A program made the translations under genes and the position numbers. A stretch of DNA of 64,000 bases, taken from contig NC_079208.1 in assembly GCF_026745355.1 (NCBI RefSeq), positions 16,886,935-16,950,934 of the forward strand, written 5' to 3'. This DNA is from Beta vulgaris subsp. vulgaris (lineage: Eukaryota; Streptophyta; Magnoliopsida; Caryophyllales; Amaranthaceae). The notes beneath the pieces were generated by a model. The model saw only the letters and a list, made by a program, of their open reading frames with translations, searched no databases and was not told the DNA's origin. Position 1 is the stretch's first letter. Each line of letters starts with the position of its first letter. This document shows positions 23,201-35,369 of the stretch, piece after piece.

Positions 23201-26200
23201 TGAAGGTTGGGTTAACTACGGCTGGTTACGGCTTCTGTGCCAGGAGCTTCAGTTATGAGGAAGTTGGGTGGCGACATGGAGGGACCATCACAATAGGGTG
23301 CCAAAGGTGATGCTCAATGAGATAAGTGAATTCATTAGGACATTTGTAGGGAGCATTTGCTGCTTGGTCCACATGCTCTGCATCAAGGCTTGAGTCTAGT
23401 AAAGGAAATAGAGGAGCAACAAATATGAAACAAGTAGGGCATGTGTCTATGTTTTCTGATTTAAATCCCAATAATTCTCCCTCTAACAGGGTATTGTTTT
23501 TTACTGAAAATACTCACTCCATGGCCACTTTGTCAGCCCAATGTTTAAAACCCAATAGCCCCAACCCTCAACTCACCCATCATCCCGATTCAATTAATGA
23601 GGTAAGTTATTTGGTTTCTGGGCTTACTCACTCCAGGCCCATCTGTCCATCCCTAGCTCTCAAAGCCAATCACTCCATTCCTCATTTCAATTTTTAGCCC
23701 TACCTATTTTCTACAAATTTCACCCATTTGTCAGCTACAAATTAGAAGCAATGCTCAGAGAGCAGAGCTGTTGCTTCTTTGTAATAAAAAATCTTCAGCA
23801 GAGACGGCAACCTTGTGTTTATAAACTCACAATAGTGATGAGATCAAGAATGAGAGACGAAGAGAAAAATTATATTATCTCTCTCCTCGAGCCTTAAAAT
23901 GTAGAAGTAATTTTTCTAGGAGGGTGGGGGGATGCAGTTAAGAAACAATCCATGTATCACAGTTGGACAACAATTTTAGCTGTTAATGGAGATGGTTCTG
24001 TGGGCAACTTTCCAATCTGAAACGCTTAGACAAGCAGAGCAGCATTTAGCACATAAACTTAGATTCATGAGGTTGAAAACTGATGGAAAATAAATAAGGC
24101 AAACATTAGAAAGGAGTAAGAGGGAGGCGGGGAGCAATGCCGCAGTTCATGGAGCCTGGAGGTAGTGCGGGTATGCAGTTGGGCTTGAGCTGAAAAAACT
24201 GAAGATGCAAGAAGAAAATTGAAAGGAGAAAAATAGAGGAAAACAAAGACGGTGTTATGTTTTTTGACTACTAGAGCCAATCTGCACATTTCCTTAATTC
24301 AACAACTTAACCAATGCAATGTAAAAATAATTAATGTTAAGAGTGTCAATTACAACAAAGAGCATAGCATATTTTCTATTAGTATTTTCAAATTTGTTTA
24401 GGTTTGTTTAAGTGCGATTAGGAATCCTTGTCATACGATTTTATCTTAAAGAAAACGTGTGTAAAGATAAGTTACTAGAGTCGGTGGCACGAATCACGTC
24501 ACTGACAAGGACATTGATGAGGACATTGTGTTAGTTATTAGTCCTAGGCGGTTAAGTATTGTTTAAACCGTGTGCTTAGTGTTTTATTAGCATTAAGTTT
24601 GTAAAGCTATATAAAGCTTGCTCTTTCATTAATAAAATTCAGTTAGTTGAATAATTTACGAATCTGTTGGCATAAATCATAAACTTCGGCTTGTTTCTTG
24701 TGACTTAGACATCAAGAAAACCCTCAAAACCAAGAACCCAGACTTCAGAGTACTATCCTTGCCTACTTATAACTGATTTCGTGCAACAATCAATCATAAA
24801 AGTCACTTAAAGATCGAAAGTTGGATTTAGTTTTGCATCAAATCGGTATCACAGCAGAAGATTCTAGCAGCGCATGTAAGGTATTTCTCGAAATTTTTCT
24901 TGATTCCTTGGAAAGAAGACATCTTGATCTTTCCACATTTCAAATTTCATAAAATTTGGATAATATGGCAGATCCTTCGTTCTAGGCTACTACTCCTAAG
25001 TTCGACGCTGAAGAAGAATCACGCACACTGGTTCTTGGAAGAGCCCTTTGTGTAAAGCCGAGTGAGGATCCAGGCCACGAGCAGCGTGAAAATCTATTTC
25101 AGTCCCGGTGTTTGATCAATGGTACTTCCTGAAACTTTATTATTAACTTTGGCTCTTGCACTAATGTTGTAGCTTTGTCGTTAATGATTCTTTGAAGCTG
25201 CCACACAAGACCATCTCAAGCCTTACAAGTTGAGTTGGTTGAGTGATGAATGCGATGTAGGGGTGAATAAAAGGGCACTAGTTTCTTATCGTGTTGGGCA
25301 CTATGTGGATTGTGCCTATGACAACTTGCTCGTTCTTACTTGGGCGGCCATGGCAATCAGATATAAGCGACGTGCATCATGGGCGTGAGAATGTACTTGG
25401 TGCTTGCGGGAATGGATCGTGTTGAATTGAAACATTTGCCTCCTAGGTGTGCTGCTGCCCCTACGCAGGTATCACGATGCACTCCAATACCTGCTGAATT
25501 ACATGCGTGGGTTACCTCATGCCGAGAAGAGCTGCTGGACGTGCCGAGTACAAAGAAAGAGTGGCGTGAGAAGTTGCTCCATATGCATCATGTCCCAAGT
25601 TTACAAGACGGTGATCATGTTTGGCTCACCGTAAGTGCACAGAAGCTGCATGTTCATCATAAGTACGGTGCACCAGTAGACGACGGTCCATTCAAGGTTG
25701 TCAAGAAGCTCCGATATGAAACCTACAAAGTTATTCTTGGAAATGGTATTTGCGCTACATTAGGATCAACGATTTGGTTCCGTATTTTGACAAAACTTGA
25801 GACAAGTTTCTTTTGGATGATGAGAAATCGAACATGATCCCATCCTTTTTGAAGAGCTCTTAAGACTCCTAGTAGCATCCTACTTTTTCTACATATCCTA
25901 GAGTTTTATTTAAATTAGGTCTTTTATAAAGATTCCAAGTTACAATGGAACTCTTAGAGTCGTACAAATCTTTTGCTTACAAGGTTTTACTAGTTCAACT
26001 AAACTAAGTTTTACTTATTATAAGCTATAGGAGTCTTCAATTTCTCTCTTGTGTTTTCAGATTCGTTTAGGTTAAGGATTGTTTAAACCTTGTGTTTAGT
26101 CTTTTATTAGCATTAGGTATGTTATGCTATTGTTTCTTGTGACTTAGACCTCAAGAAAACCTCAAACCGAGACTTTTGAGTACTATCCTTGGCTACTTTT

Positions 26201-27810
26201 AACTGATCCTGTGCAACAACCATAAAATTCACTTAAAGATAGAAACTTAGGGTTAGTTTTGCATCAAATTCCATGTTTGAATTTGGATAAGTCATTACTC
26301 CACAAGGACCTATATTCCACCAATGAACGAGAAGAGGAGCTACTTATAAGAGGGTTGGAAAAAGAAAGTTAAATTTTCACATGACATATGACAGTAGAAT
26401 AAAATCTGACTTAAAGCAATAAAATTGTCCATAATGGTATAAAATTCAGCATATCGAGAAGTTAGATTGCACATGAGTTAAAATCCATACAAGCAAGTTT
26501 GTTAAACAGTTATATTACCAGCCACTAACAACGAAAGCTAAATGAAATAATATTTTTAAGTACAGCAAGGATTGTAAAGTGTCAACCAAGGAGGAATCTC
26601 AATACCTCTATGTACATGGCAATTGCATTCCTGTCAGAACCCTTAGGCTCCTTTAGAGTTGTTATAGCCTCCAATATAAGGTTATCCAGCCTAAACAAAA
26701 ATGAAGTAGAGAATAAGCTTCAATATAGAAATATTTAAGTTCATATTAAACAGACTGTAAGCTGTGCTAAGCTTGGTTTCTAAACACAGCATTGCATATA
26801 TAACTGCAGTCATTGCATTTATCGATCTTTCAATATGATATTTTGAGAGAAGGAAAAGTAGCTATTTATATATCTAGCTCAGTAAGGATTTCAAGAACTA
26901 ACAAAAAGAGTGAACCTGTAAAGGAATGAACTACAAAGTTTACACTACACCCCAGTCCAATTTACATTAATTCTCACTGACAACGGCTTATAAAATATTT
27001 TCAAGGACTTCGGGATTACAAAAGCAATTTTAGTCCACTATTCATTACGCATAGAGGAAATGAGTAGAGACATCTCCCAAATTCCAAAATTGCAACGCCA
27101 ATTCTTTCTTTATCTTAGACAAGCATCCAAGACAACTATTACTAGCTCTATCTTAATAATATCGTATTCCACGGGATTATTCTTGCATATTAGGTTATAA
27201 TAACATCACACTTCAAACACCAAGATACACAAGAAAGCAAACAAGTTGGCAAACTCATGCCCAAAACGACTATGACCTTGCATAAGTTTTCTTTGAATCA
27301 GCAACCTGAACTGCCTCACAGGGTGCACCAACAGGTTTAGCTTCGGCAGAATTTTCATCACTTCTAACCTTGTTCTCCACTGAAGGCTTGTCATCAAGTT
27401 TGGGAATCTGCGGATTCCTCTTAAGTGCAAGCCTAGCTTTTTCACGAGATCCTAGGCCACTCAAAGTCACATTGATATTCCTCCACTTATCCTGTCATAA
27501 ATAATTATAATTGTACTATATTATATCACAAGTGCAATTCAAACAGAAAGGAAGATTGATTCAGGCTGAAGCAAAACTTGCCCTACCTTTATCAGTTTCA
27601 CGATGTAACAATATTTGTAAATTCAAACAAATGAAATTCCTCAAGGAATCAACAGCATACCTTAAGATCCACATTAGAACGGGAGCGTAGTACGTGGCTA
27701 AACTCTGGATCTCTAAGTATTGTTTGCCATTTACCAGCCCCATGCTTGCGTACTCCAGCTTTGAGCGCTGTTTCTTCTTCCGCTGTCCACTTTTGCTTAG
27801 GAGCACCCAT
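20280..27810 (-). CDS. TRB: Telomere repeat-binding protein, single-Myb-histone (TRB) family
   Basis: TRB proteins bind telobox/telomeric DNA through an N-terminal Myb domain, self-associate through a central H1/H5-like domain and act in the nucleus at telomeres and in telobox-guided Polycomb recruitment. Coding exons on minus: 27810-27661, 27491-27277, 26690-26606, 21499-21416 and 20621-20280. All have GT-AG junctions in consistent phase, giving 291 aa, normal for the family. The Myb domain (residues about 5-60) starts [20 protein letters not shown], and its telobox motif VDLKDKWRN spans the first intron. The H15 domain (about 122-190) includes [39 protein letters not shown] and KHKYRIS. The C-terminus is an Ala/Glu-rich coiled coil (about 225-285). 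Intron 3 (21500-26605) is inflated by TE debris. Which TRB paralogue this is cannot be told here. Confidence 0.95.
22440..22729. mobile_element. hAT-like remnant rich in ACTCGA motifs (TRB intron 3)
   Basis: The segment contains many copies of ACTCGACTCGA and its complement and ends TTTACACCCCCTA, which resembles the hAT end TAGGGGTGTAAA read from the other side. The left end and target duplication are not visible. A similar GAGCTCGA-rich stretch occurs near 52900-53060. Confidence 0.35.
22730..24384. other. TRB intron 3, unassigned sequence
   Basis: Higher GC patches at 22870-23110 and 23520-23700 give short frames with no recognisable domains. No inverted ends or target duplications were found. 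Possibly old TE or gene debris. Confidence 0.4.
24395..26266 (+). mobile_element. Internally deleted Ty3/gypsy element in TRB intron 3
   Basis: A left LTR (about 24395-24840) and a shorter right LTR (ending 26266) share the blocks ATTGTTTAAACC, TTATTAGCATTA, TGTTTCTTGTGACTTAGAC and TTAGTTTTGCATCA. The right copy lacks roughly 90 bp between GCTAT and TGTTTCTTG. A degraded PBS-like GGTATCACAGC follows at about 24844. The insertion lies antisense to TRB. Exact left end and TSD are uncertain (TCAAA-like bases occur at both sides). Confidence 0.65.
25100..25837 (+). pseudogene. Gypsy pol remnant: protease fragment joined to integrase C-terminus
   Basis: At about 25100-25370 broken frames spell a retropepsin region ([13 protein letters not shown] in place of the usual DSGS/T-type site, then SWLSDE- and [12 protein letters not shown] segments). 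From 25379 to 25837 an open frame gives [20 protein letters not shown] and GPFKVVKKL, the C-terminal DNA-binding part of a gypsy integrase. Reverse transcriptase, RNase H and the integrase core are missing, so the element is an internal-deletion derivative and cannot encode its own replication. A Gag-like start near 24965 has an early stop. Confidence 0.65.
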
Positions 27811-27844
27811 TAGCAAGAATCCAAGACTCTTTACAAGGAAACAT
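27797..27844 (-). promoter_or_regulatory. Upstream ORF overlapping the TRB start codon
   Basis: On minus, TTTTCAG/ATG at 27847-27842 looks like a 3' splice site followed at once by an ATG (27844-27842). That ATG opens a 15-codon frame that ends at TAA 27799-27797, overlapping the TRB ATG (27810) in another frame. If a 5' leader intron is spliced here, the leader carries this uORF and it could lower translation. The leader exon upstream was not located. Confidence 0.4.
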
Positions 27845-29530
27845 CTGAAAACATATAAGGTAATTAGAGGCTGCTCAAAGGGCATATGGCAGTGCTGCAA
27901 AGTCCACAGCACTCAAAAAATTCCTAAATTTTAAGGCGATAGTTCACACTGCTAACCATCAGTAGTAATTGATATGACTGCACCTCATCACAAAAAGTAT
28001 ACTTGTAAGATTCATGTCAAGATGGAAAATAAATCATAAAGGTTACAAGAGCAATGTAGGTTAGCAATGTGGAAAACTAGGAATGTCAAAATCCTTCTAC
28101 TAGCCAAAATTTGACAATAAACATTTGGAAGACAAGATCTACAGTATATCTAAGTTCTTAACTAAGGATAAACTAGTATATCAAAATCAGAGACGAAGGA
28201 TAGTATTCATTACTGGAACTTTATTCTCTGAAGATAAGAATGCGACGACCACTACATATAGGCCTTTGCCCTGCTTAAGATGTCCGTGTCCTTCACCAAT
28301 TTGTAATCATATACAGCCAGTAGGCATTGAATTACAAAATTTTACATGAAAGTAGGGGAGGTGACGTTGCAAAACAGTAAGAAAATCCTTGGACAATAAC
28401 ACCCAGCAGAAGCTTAAAAAACAAAGCAACTCATCTTTAAATCTCGTTATGTTACTTCTTGCTTCACAATTTTAGCTTTATCATGGCAGTAAATCTCCGT
28501 CCTATACTCCTATATAGTCTAATCAAGAGAGATAGATAGCTGCTCCTTTCTACTATATCTAATTAGAGATAAACGTAAGGACATACATATAAACCTTACT
28601 CGGTAAATACAAAAAACAATAATACAACAAAATATCTCATCCCAAAACAATTATGGTAGTGTTGAGATAGTCATGGATCTGGCAATCACCCTTGAGCTCT
28701 TTAAATCCAATATAGCAACTATAAATTCTTAAATGAGAAGCTCTTAGAGTAAAACCGTCTCACTCATTATCTTAAAGAGATCACTTTTTATTTAGGCTAC
28801 TTTTCAAGTAAACCCTCTAACTGAAATACTCTCAAAATTCTCACAAACAAAATATCATGATTTCCTACAACCAGACTCTGATCAGAAGAAACAAAAACCA
28901 AATTTAGATTCTTACAACGACCCAGAAATCATCTTCTGGGTGCATATAACTCCGCAAAGTTACAGAGATTTATAAAAACTATAATTAAAGAGAATGAATT
29001 CAATCAAACTATATATATAGATATCAACAAGAAAAAGAAAACAAGTGTTAATTGACCCACCAAACTGCATCAAAATTAGACAAATCGAAAAAATAAAAAT
29101 CAAACAAATTGAGTAAAAAACATGAGAGAACAAAGGCATGAATTTGTGAAGAAAGATGAAATTGAGATGAGAAAACAAAAGGCAACGTATCCCATCAAAA
29201 GAAATCGCTGAAAAGATGAAAACTTGAACAAAACAAAATTTAAGATGACATACTATAATTTACCTAAATACAAAGGGAAATTTGACAAGGAACAGGTTAT
29301 AAGAGATGGAGGAAACACAAGTCAATCAGAGTGCTTGAAACAATTGGAAGCAGTGCGGCCATGGAGATTTCCTTTGTTGTTTTTTCTGTTTCTTCTTTTT
29401 ATCTTTTTTTAATTTTGGGCCTTCTTTATTTTATTTTTCCTCTCTTTTGGTTTTACTTCTATTATCTTTGGTGGTTGTTTGATTCACTTTTCCTGTCTCC
29501 CTCCTCTCCTCTTCGGAGTTAAGGATACAA
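27845..29530. other. TRB 5' region; leader intron/promoter, no other gene
   Basis: AT-rich sequence upstream of TRB on the minus strand. It probably contains the leader intron, first non-coding exon and promoter, but no TATA box or exon edge could be chosen confidently. Small frames at 28125-28349 and 29224-29522 have no recognisable domain. Confidence 0.4.
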
Positions 29531-29639
29531 GAGGGGACTGAACTTTGACATTTGTTCTATTTAGAGTACTCAAACCAAATTTTTGTTACTTTTGCTATTA
29601 ACTCTAATAAAATAATAAAAAATTATTTTTGCATGAATT

Positions 29640-30744
29640 TAATAGTTCTTCCTCTCTCCTCCCCCCATAAACACCAAATCCACCACCTCCTCCCACAATT
29701 CGACTTCCAAAAATACTCCCACAACTCCAAAACCACCATCTTCTAGTTTTCCGGCAATGTCCTCATCTCAAAACCACCTTTTTTCTCATTTTCTCTCTCC
29801 TCTCTCTCACCTCTTCCCTCTCAATCTCGCCGAAAAACCACCTCCTCCCCAGCAACCGTAAACTCCAACAAGATGACCAACTCTTCTATGAAAGTTGGCG
29901 GTATTCCTTCGAAACTAACCAGGCACAACTCATATCAAGAACAAATGAGCCACAGCCCACCCCAAGTGAGGCACAACTCATATCAACAACACCAACAAAT
30001 GATCCACAATCCACAACAACAACACCCACAAAGAGAACCCCAAGAAAGAAAATCACAATCAACCCCAAGAAAAAGAAACTGACCCAAGGCCCAAGAAGAA
30101 GAATGACCCTAAACAACCCATCCCCTCTAGCCCACCCCCTCTCAGCCTGCTGAAACATAGTCCAGCTAACTCATCTCCTCTGAGCCCACCCCCTCAGAGC
30201 CGACTTAAACACATCCCACCCAGCCTAACCCCTTTGAGCCCACCCCTTTAGAGCCCATTGAAACACATCCCACCCAGCCCAGCCCCTGTGTGCCCAGCCC
30301 CTCAGAGCCCAGTGAATCATATCCCATCTAGCCCATCCTCTCACAGCCTAATGAAACACAACCCCCGTAATCACTCCCTATTTCAGACACTCCAACTATG
30401 CCCAACCCACCATCACCACCTATTTCACAACACACCCAATTTGAGCATACCCCATTTGAGCCCACCCCAACTAACCAGGCTTCTGTGGTAAAAAGGAAGG
30501 GTAAGAAGGTTAGACGCTCAGGTTTTAGAGTGTCTAAAACCATAGCTAAGAGGGAGGGCACATGTGTTCCTAATGGACAAGGAACTGAGAGGTAAGGCAG
30601 TCAAAAGGAGAACAAAGAGGATGGATTTTGCTGATGATGAACCTAGCAGTGATGATGAGGACTTCATTGTTGAGGAGGATGAAGATATATCAAAAGATGA
30701 TGATGTTTTGGAGGACTTCATTGTGTATGAGGATGAGCACATGT
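29640..30744 (+). pseudogene. Unknown Pro-rich and acidic protein fragment
   Basis: Several + strand frames switch between readings (29873-30082, 30258-30491, 30398-30595, 30564-30740), suggesting a decayed gene. The order of features is a Gln/His/Pro-rich start, a tandem Pro/Ser-rich repeat (30124-30362), a basic patch (VVKRKGKKVRRSGFRVSKT) and a strongly acidic tail ([20 protein letters not shown]). At about 30740-30745 the sequence passes directly into a Tekay integrase. I do not recognise the family. The basic-then-acidic layout suggests a nuclear protein or a TE accessory protein, but this is guesswork. Confidence 0.35.
30124..30362 (+). repeat. 53-54 bp tandem repeat, four units, in-frame
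   Basis: Units begin at 30124, 30177, 30231 and 30285, and a partial one at 30337. Each reads CCTNTGAGCCCACCCC...GAAACACATCCCACCCAGCC. The 54-bp period is a multiple of three, and the frame gives SPPPQSRLKHIPPSL-like peptides. Confidence 0.75.
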
Positions 30745-31864
30745 CTAACCTGTCAGAAAGTGAAGATGGACCATAAGAGACCCATGGGGAAAGTTCAATC
30801 GTTAGAAGTTCCTGGATGGAAGTGGGATTCTATTTCTATGGACTTTGTGACTGCCTTACCCAAAACGAGGAGGGGAAATGATACCATTTGGGTTATTGTG
30901 GATAGACTGACCAAGTCCGCCGTGTTCATACCTATTAAGGAGACATGGAAAAGAAGCAACTCGCTAAGACCTATATCAAGCATGTAGTGAGATTGCATGG
31001 AGTTCCAAAGGACATTATCTCGGATCGTGACTCTAGATTTCTATCTAAGTTTTGGAAAAAGGCCCAATTAAACCTTGGGACAACACAAAAAATGAGTACC
31101 GCCTTTCACCCTGCGACTGATGGTCAGACTGAGAGGACTAATCAAACTATGGAGGATATGTTGAGAGCTTGTGCAATTGATTTTCAAGGAAGTTGGGAGG
31201 ACCAATTAGATTTGATTGAGTTTTCTTCAACAATAGTTACCATGCGAGTATAAAGATGGCACCATTTGAGGCATTATATGGACGGAAGTGTAGAAGTCCC
31301 ATTTGCTGGAATGACTTTAGTGAAAATATAGTCTTGGGGACTGAATTTATTGAGAGGACCGTCAAGAATGTCAATTGATTCAGGCTCGAATTCAAGCTGC
31401 GCAAGATAGGCAGAAAAGTTATGCAGATTAAAAACGCGAAGATGAGTTTGAGGTAGATGATAAGGTATTCTTGAAAGTATCACCCTTTAAAGGCGTTATG
31501 AGATTTGGGAAAAAGGGCAAGCTAAGTGCTAAATATGTAGGCCCATATGAGATTTTGGAGCGCATTGGGAAAGTAGCTTATAGATTGGCATTGCCAATGG
31601 AGTTTGAAAAGATGCATGATGTATTCACATTACCCAACTTAAGCGCTATATCCCTGAGAGCGTCATGTGTTAGACCTGAAAGAGTTCAGATAGATAGTAG
31701 CCTCACATATGAGGAAAGACCTGTCAAGATTCTCGACAGGAAAGTGCGTAGTACGCGCAACAAGATGTTCAATTGTCAAAGTTCTTTGGTCTAACCACGA
31801 GTCAGAAGAGGCAACGTGGGAAGCCGAAGAGGATATGAAGAAAAAGTATCCAGCTATTCCTTGA
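30745..31864 (+). pseudogene. Tekay/Del chromovirus integrase with chromodomain (broken)
   Basis: The remnant starts mid-integrase ([11 protein letters not shown]) and keeps the core: first Asp in [15 protein letters not shown], second Asp in IISDRDSRFLSKFW, Glu in DGQTERTNQTMEDML. The C-terminal part follows (KLSAKYVGPYEILERIGKVAYRL), then a chromodomain-like end (WSNHESEEATWE, YPAIP, stop 31862-31864). Frame changes occur near 30945, 31240, 31380-31470 and 31760, and there are in-frame stops, so it is not functional. The preceding protease, RT and RNase H are absent, replaced by the unrelated fragment to the left. The spacer after it has the chromovirus signature TTTCGGGACGAAACTT. Confidence 0.85.
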
Positions 31865-32177
31865 GGTGAGTTACGAGGGCGTAACTCGTTTTCTTTAAGG
31901 GGGGTAGAATGCGATAAATTTCGCGCTTTTGTCTATTTTTATGAGATTTTCATGCATATGTATGCCTATGTTGGGCAATTTGCACATGTTAGTGCAAAAG
32001 AAGTAGAGTCTCCGCATATGAAAGGTGTTCATAAGTAAAAACAAGTGTTTTAAAAATGGGAAAGTGCACGAGAGGATACCTTTCTTCAAAAGTTTTCGAA
32101 ATGTTGAGTTCAAATTTTCGAACGTACGAGGGTTTTGTGTTAAGTTTCGGGACGAAACTTCTTTTAAGGGGGTAGAC

Positions 32178-34643
32178 TGTAATCCCCCACAATTTTAAAG
32201 GATTTTCATAAATATATTAAGTATTTATGTAGTTATATTTAAATCCAAATGAGTTTGGAAAATGATTTGACTTTTAAAAAGGGTTGACTATTTTAAAAGT
32301 CAACTAAAAATATTTTTCATAGCTTAATAAAATTGTAATGTTTTAATTAAGCATGTTTTAATAAGAGTTTAATATTAAAAGTATTTTGAAAAGAAGCTTA
32401 ATGGAATCAAAGCCCAAAAGTGATAAAAAGGGAAAGAGTTATTTGATGACTAAAGTCCTAAGAGCCCATCTTATTAGTCATCAAATTTTATTTATTAAAA
32501 TTCTTTTCCTAAGCCCAAAGGAAAGCCTCTATTTAAATATCCTAAAAACCCAAATTTTACCCACACTTTATTTCTCTCTCCTCTTTCCACGTGATTTCTC
32601 TCTCTCACACGGCACACTTTCTCTCTCCTCTTTGTGCATGTTCTTCATATTTTTCTCTCAAAAGTTTGTTTCTTCTTCGCTAAGTAACGTTTCTTGTTCA
32701 ACAAGAAACGTCACGAATCTTTCTTTGAGCCAAGAAATTTGCTGCCCCCGGTTCCTTTCGGTTGTTGATGCTGTCCGACGCCTATCTCCTCCTTGTTGTG
32801 GTTGTTTTCTTTTCTTCCTCTTCAAGATTCCATTAAAGTATTAGTTTTATATTATTTTATTATTAATTAGCATGTTTATGATTTAAATTATTGTTTATAT
32901 GCTTAAAATATTTCGGCTATCATATATTATAGTATATAAATTCCAGATTTATTATATTAAGTTATTTTCAGTTTTTATTATGAAATTATAGTTTTTAAGG
33001 TTTTTAATCACTAGAAACTATATTTATAAAATATAAATCATGAGATTTGGTTAGCATATAATTTTATATGTATTAAATATATTTTCAGAAGATTTATAAA
33101 ATTTTATGAATGTTGTAATTTCAGAAAATAAGTATTTTAAGGGTTTTAAATGATTTTTAATCACTAGAATAGTTGTACTATACTAGAGATTAAAAATAAC
33201 GAAAGTTTGATACGTAAAAACGATTTTAAAACACATTTAAGGGGTTTGGGTCGTTTTTAAAGTTGCTGTAAATTTTTGGTTCAAGGTATTTATTTCATTA
33301 TTTTATTTTCTAGGCGGAGAATTTGTTTATACAAGGTACGTACATTGTCTATTTGCTATATGATTTAGAAACATGCTTTAAGTATGTTTTATTTATTAGT
33401 ATCATGTATAGGACTCTGTTGTTCATATATATGATTTACTGGAATTGTTTTACATGTTATTTGCCTGTGTGCCACATGTAAACTAGAAGTATTTATGAGT
33501 ATGAATGTTTGTATGGAAGTTTGATGCAAGCAGATAAGTCAAGTTTATTTATTAATTCGTGAGTGAATTAATGTAAGTTAGAGTGAATCATGTTTTGCAT
33601 GAATTCTTAAGTATTGTTATTATCTTATAAGAACCGTGGATCTTATTTGGTAAGTTACAAGTTCTACCTATATAAAGGTAAAGTTTATTGTTGGCTAGGT
33701 TCAACAAGTAAGTTGGTAAAGGTTAAAAAGGAAGTAAAGGAGTCTTGGTTGATAAGTTGTGATCACTTGTTAATCCAAAGATAAAAAGGAATTCTGTTAT
33801 GATTGTGTGATTATGAATTGTGTGTTATTTGCTTGTTGTGGTGTCAACACAAGTAATAAAATATATTCAACGTAAAGTGAAACGAGAATAGGTTATAGAC
33901 TTTAGATTGGTGCACGTCTAGAGTTGGACATAAGGGTTGGGGTTATGGTGAGCGTGCCATAGCTTTTCTAGGAATGGGTTGATCACCATCCCTCTTTTAT
34001 TTCAAAGGTTCCTCGATATCGTAGGTCACTCTGAAATGCGGAGTCGCGCCCCCATTTCATCTTAGTAGGCAAGACAACTCGTCCTAATAACTATTCCATT
34101 TAAGTGTTAAAAAGTTAGTTTATGTTTAGTTCAGTAAAAATTGTCTGCAGATTATTATTTACTTATATAATTATTTATTCCTGCAAGTTATTTTTGTAGT
34201 ATCATGTTTAGGATTATTTATGTCTGATATGTAGTACTTAGCTTTGCTGATTACGTGCTTGTCTGTGTTTGTGATCATGACTTTGCCTATTGATCCTGTG
34301 GTGATCCTTCGGGGGAGCAGAGTTGAGACGACATTGACATTACAGGTTCGAAGATGCATATCATTGGGATCTGGAATGGAGAGACTCTTGTATTATTAGT
34401 TCCGTTTAAGTTGTTTTCATAGGAGTTATGTTTTCATAAAATAGTTTTAAGTTGGTGTGTTTAGTTCTGACAATTGTTTTTGGTCTCATAAGTTTTAATA
34501 AAGTTGATTTTTAATAAGTTATTTTCCGCTGCAAAATTCTGAGTAAGCCGAAACGTTATCACACGGGCGATAATGCCTGGGTAATTCGCTAAGGTTTATT
34601 ATAAAAGTATTTTTTAGAAAAAGAGAATTATCGGGGTGTTACA
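32178..34643 (+). mobile_element. Long Tekay-type LTR (2466 bp) joining two internal regions
   Basis: Left of it is the polypurine tract TTTTAAGGGGGTAGAC (32162-32177). The LTR begins TGTAATCCCCCAC and ends GGGGTGTTACA at 34643. The initiator-Met tRNA primer-binding site follows three bases later. The same LTR thus serves as 3' LTR for the integrase remnant on the left and as 5' LTR for the gag-pol on the right. The open frame at 32386-32844 lies inside it and has no domain. Confidence 0.88.
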
Positions 34644-34646
34644 AAG

Positions 34647-34658
34647 TGGTATCAGAGC
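34647..34658 (+). other. Primer-binding site (initiator Met tRNA)
   Basis: TGGTATCAGAGC sits three bases after the LTR end. It is complementary to the 3' end of plant initiator methionine tRNA, the usual minus-strand primer of Tekay elements. Confidence 0.92.
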
Positions 34659-35369
34659 TTTAGGTTAGTTTAAGACTTATAGGCGCATAACTAATTAGCT
34701 TATTATGTGACTTTAGCTTTTTAAGTTACCTAGCTTATTGGTTATTTGAAGGAAACCTTAGTATTGCTCCTACGTTTTCATTTCGAAAAGTTAGACATAA
34801 AATATTTTTGAGAACCAAAATTTTTTTATGAACCGAAAATTTTTTCGGAGATTGAGGTTCGAAATTTTTTCCGGAATATTTGAAAAGTTCGAAATTTTTT
34901 TTTTTCATTCGAAAATTTGAGGTGTCCGAAAAAAAAAAATTCCAAGTGAAATTTTTTTTTCGAGTGACCTTGGAGTCTGAAATTTTTATTCGAAAATTTA
35001 TTTTTGGGCACTTAAGTAATATTATTTATAAAAGTGTCTGCATTATTTTTCATGCCTTTGAGGTTTATAGTATTGTATTGTGAGAATGGGTAGTATACGA
35101 AGGACATATAAGATAGAAACATTATATGTTTGCATTAGAAAGTTAGTTCAACATCATTATTATTTTCTTCCCTGCAAATAGGTGCATTATTATTATACTT
35201 CCCTGCTATTGAGGCATAAATATTTTTTTCTTCCCTGCTAACTATTTTTAATTCTTGCCTGCAAAGTATATATTTACATGCCTTTGTTTTTGTTTACCTC
35301 TTGTTATTTGTGGGAACACGTCAGGAAGAGTGCTAAACCTTCTGGTTTATTGTGTGTAGCTCTACGAAT

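Noticed and set aside
32386..32844. 152-codon frame
   Set aside because: Located inside the Tekay LTR, with Ser/Phe/Leu-rich sequence and no domain.
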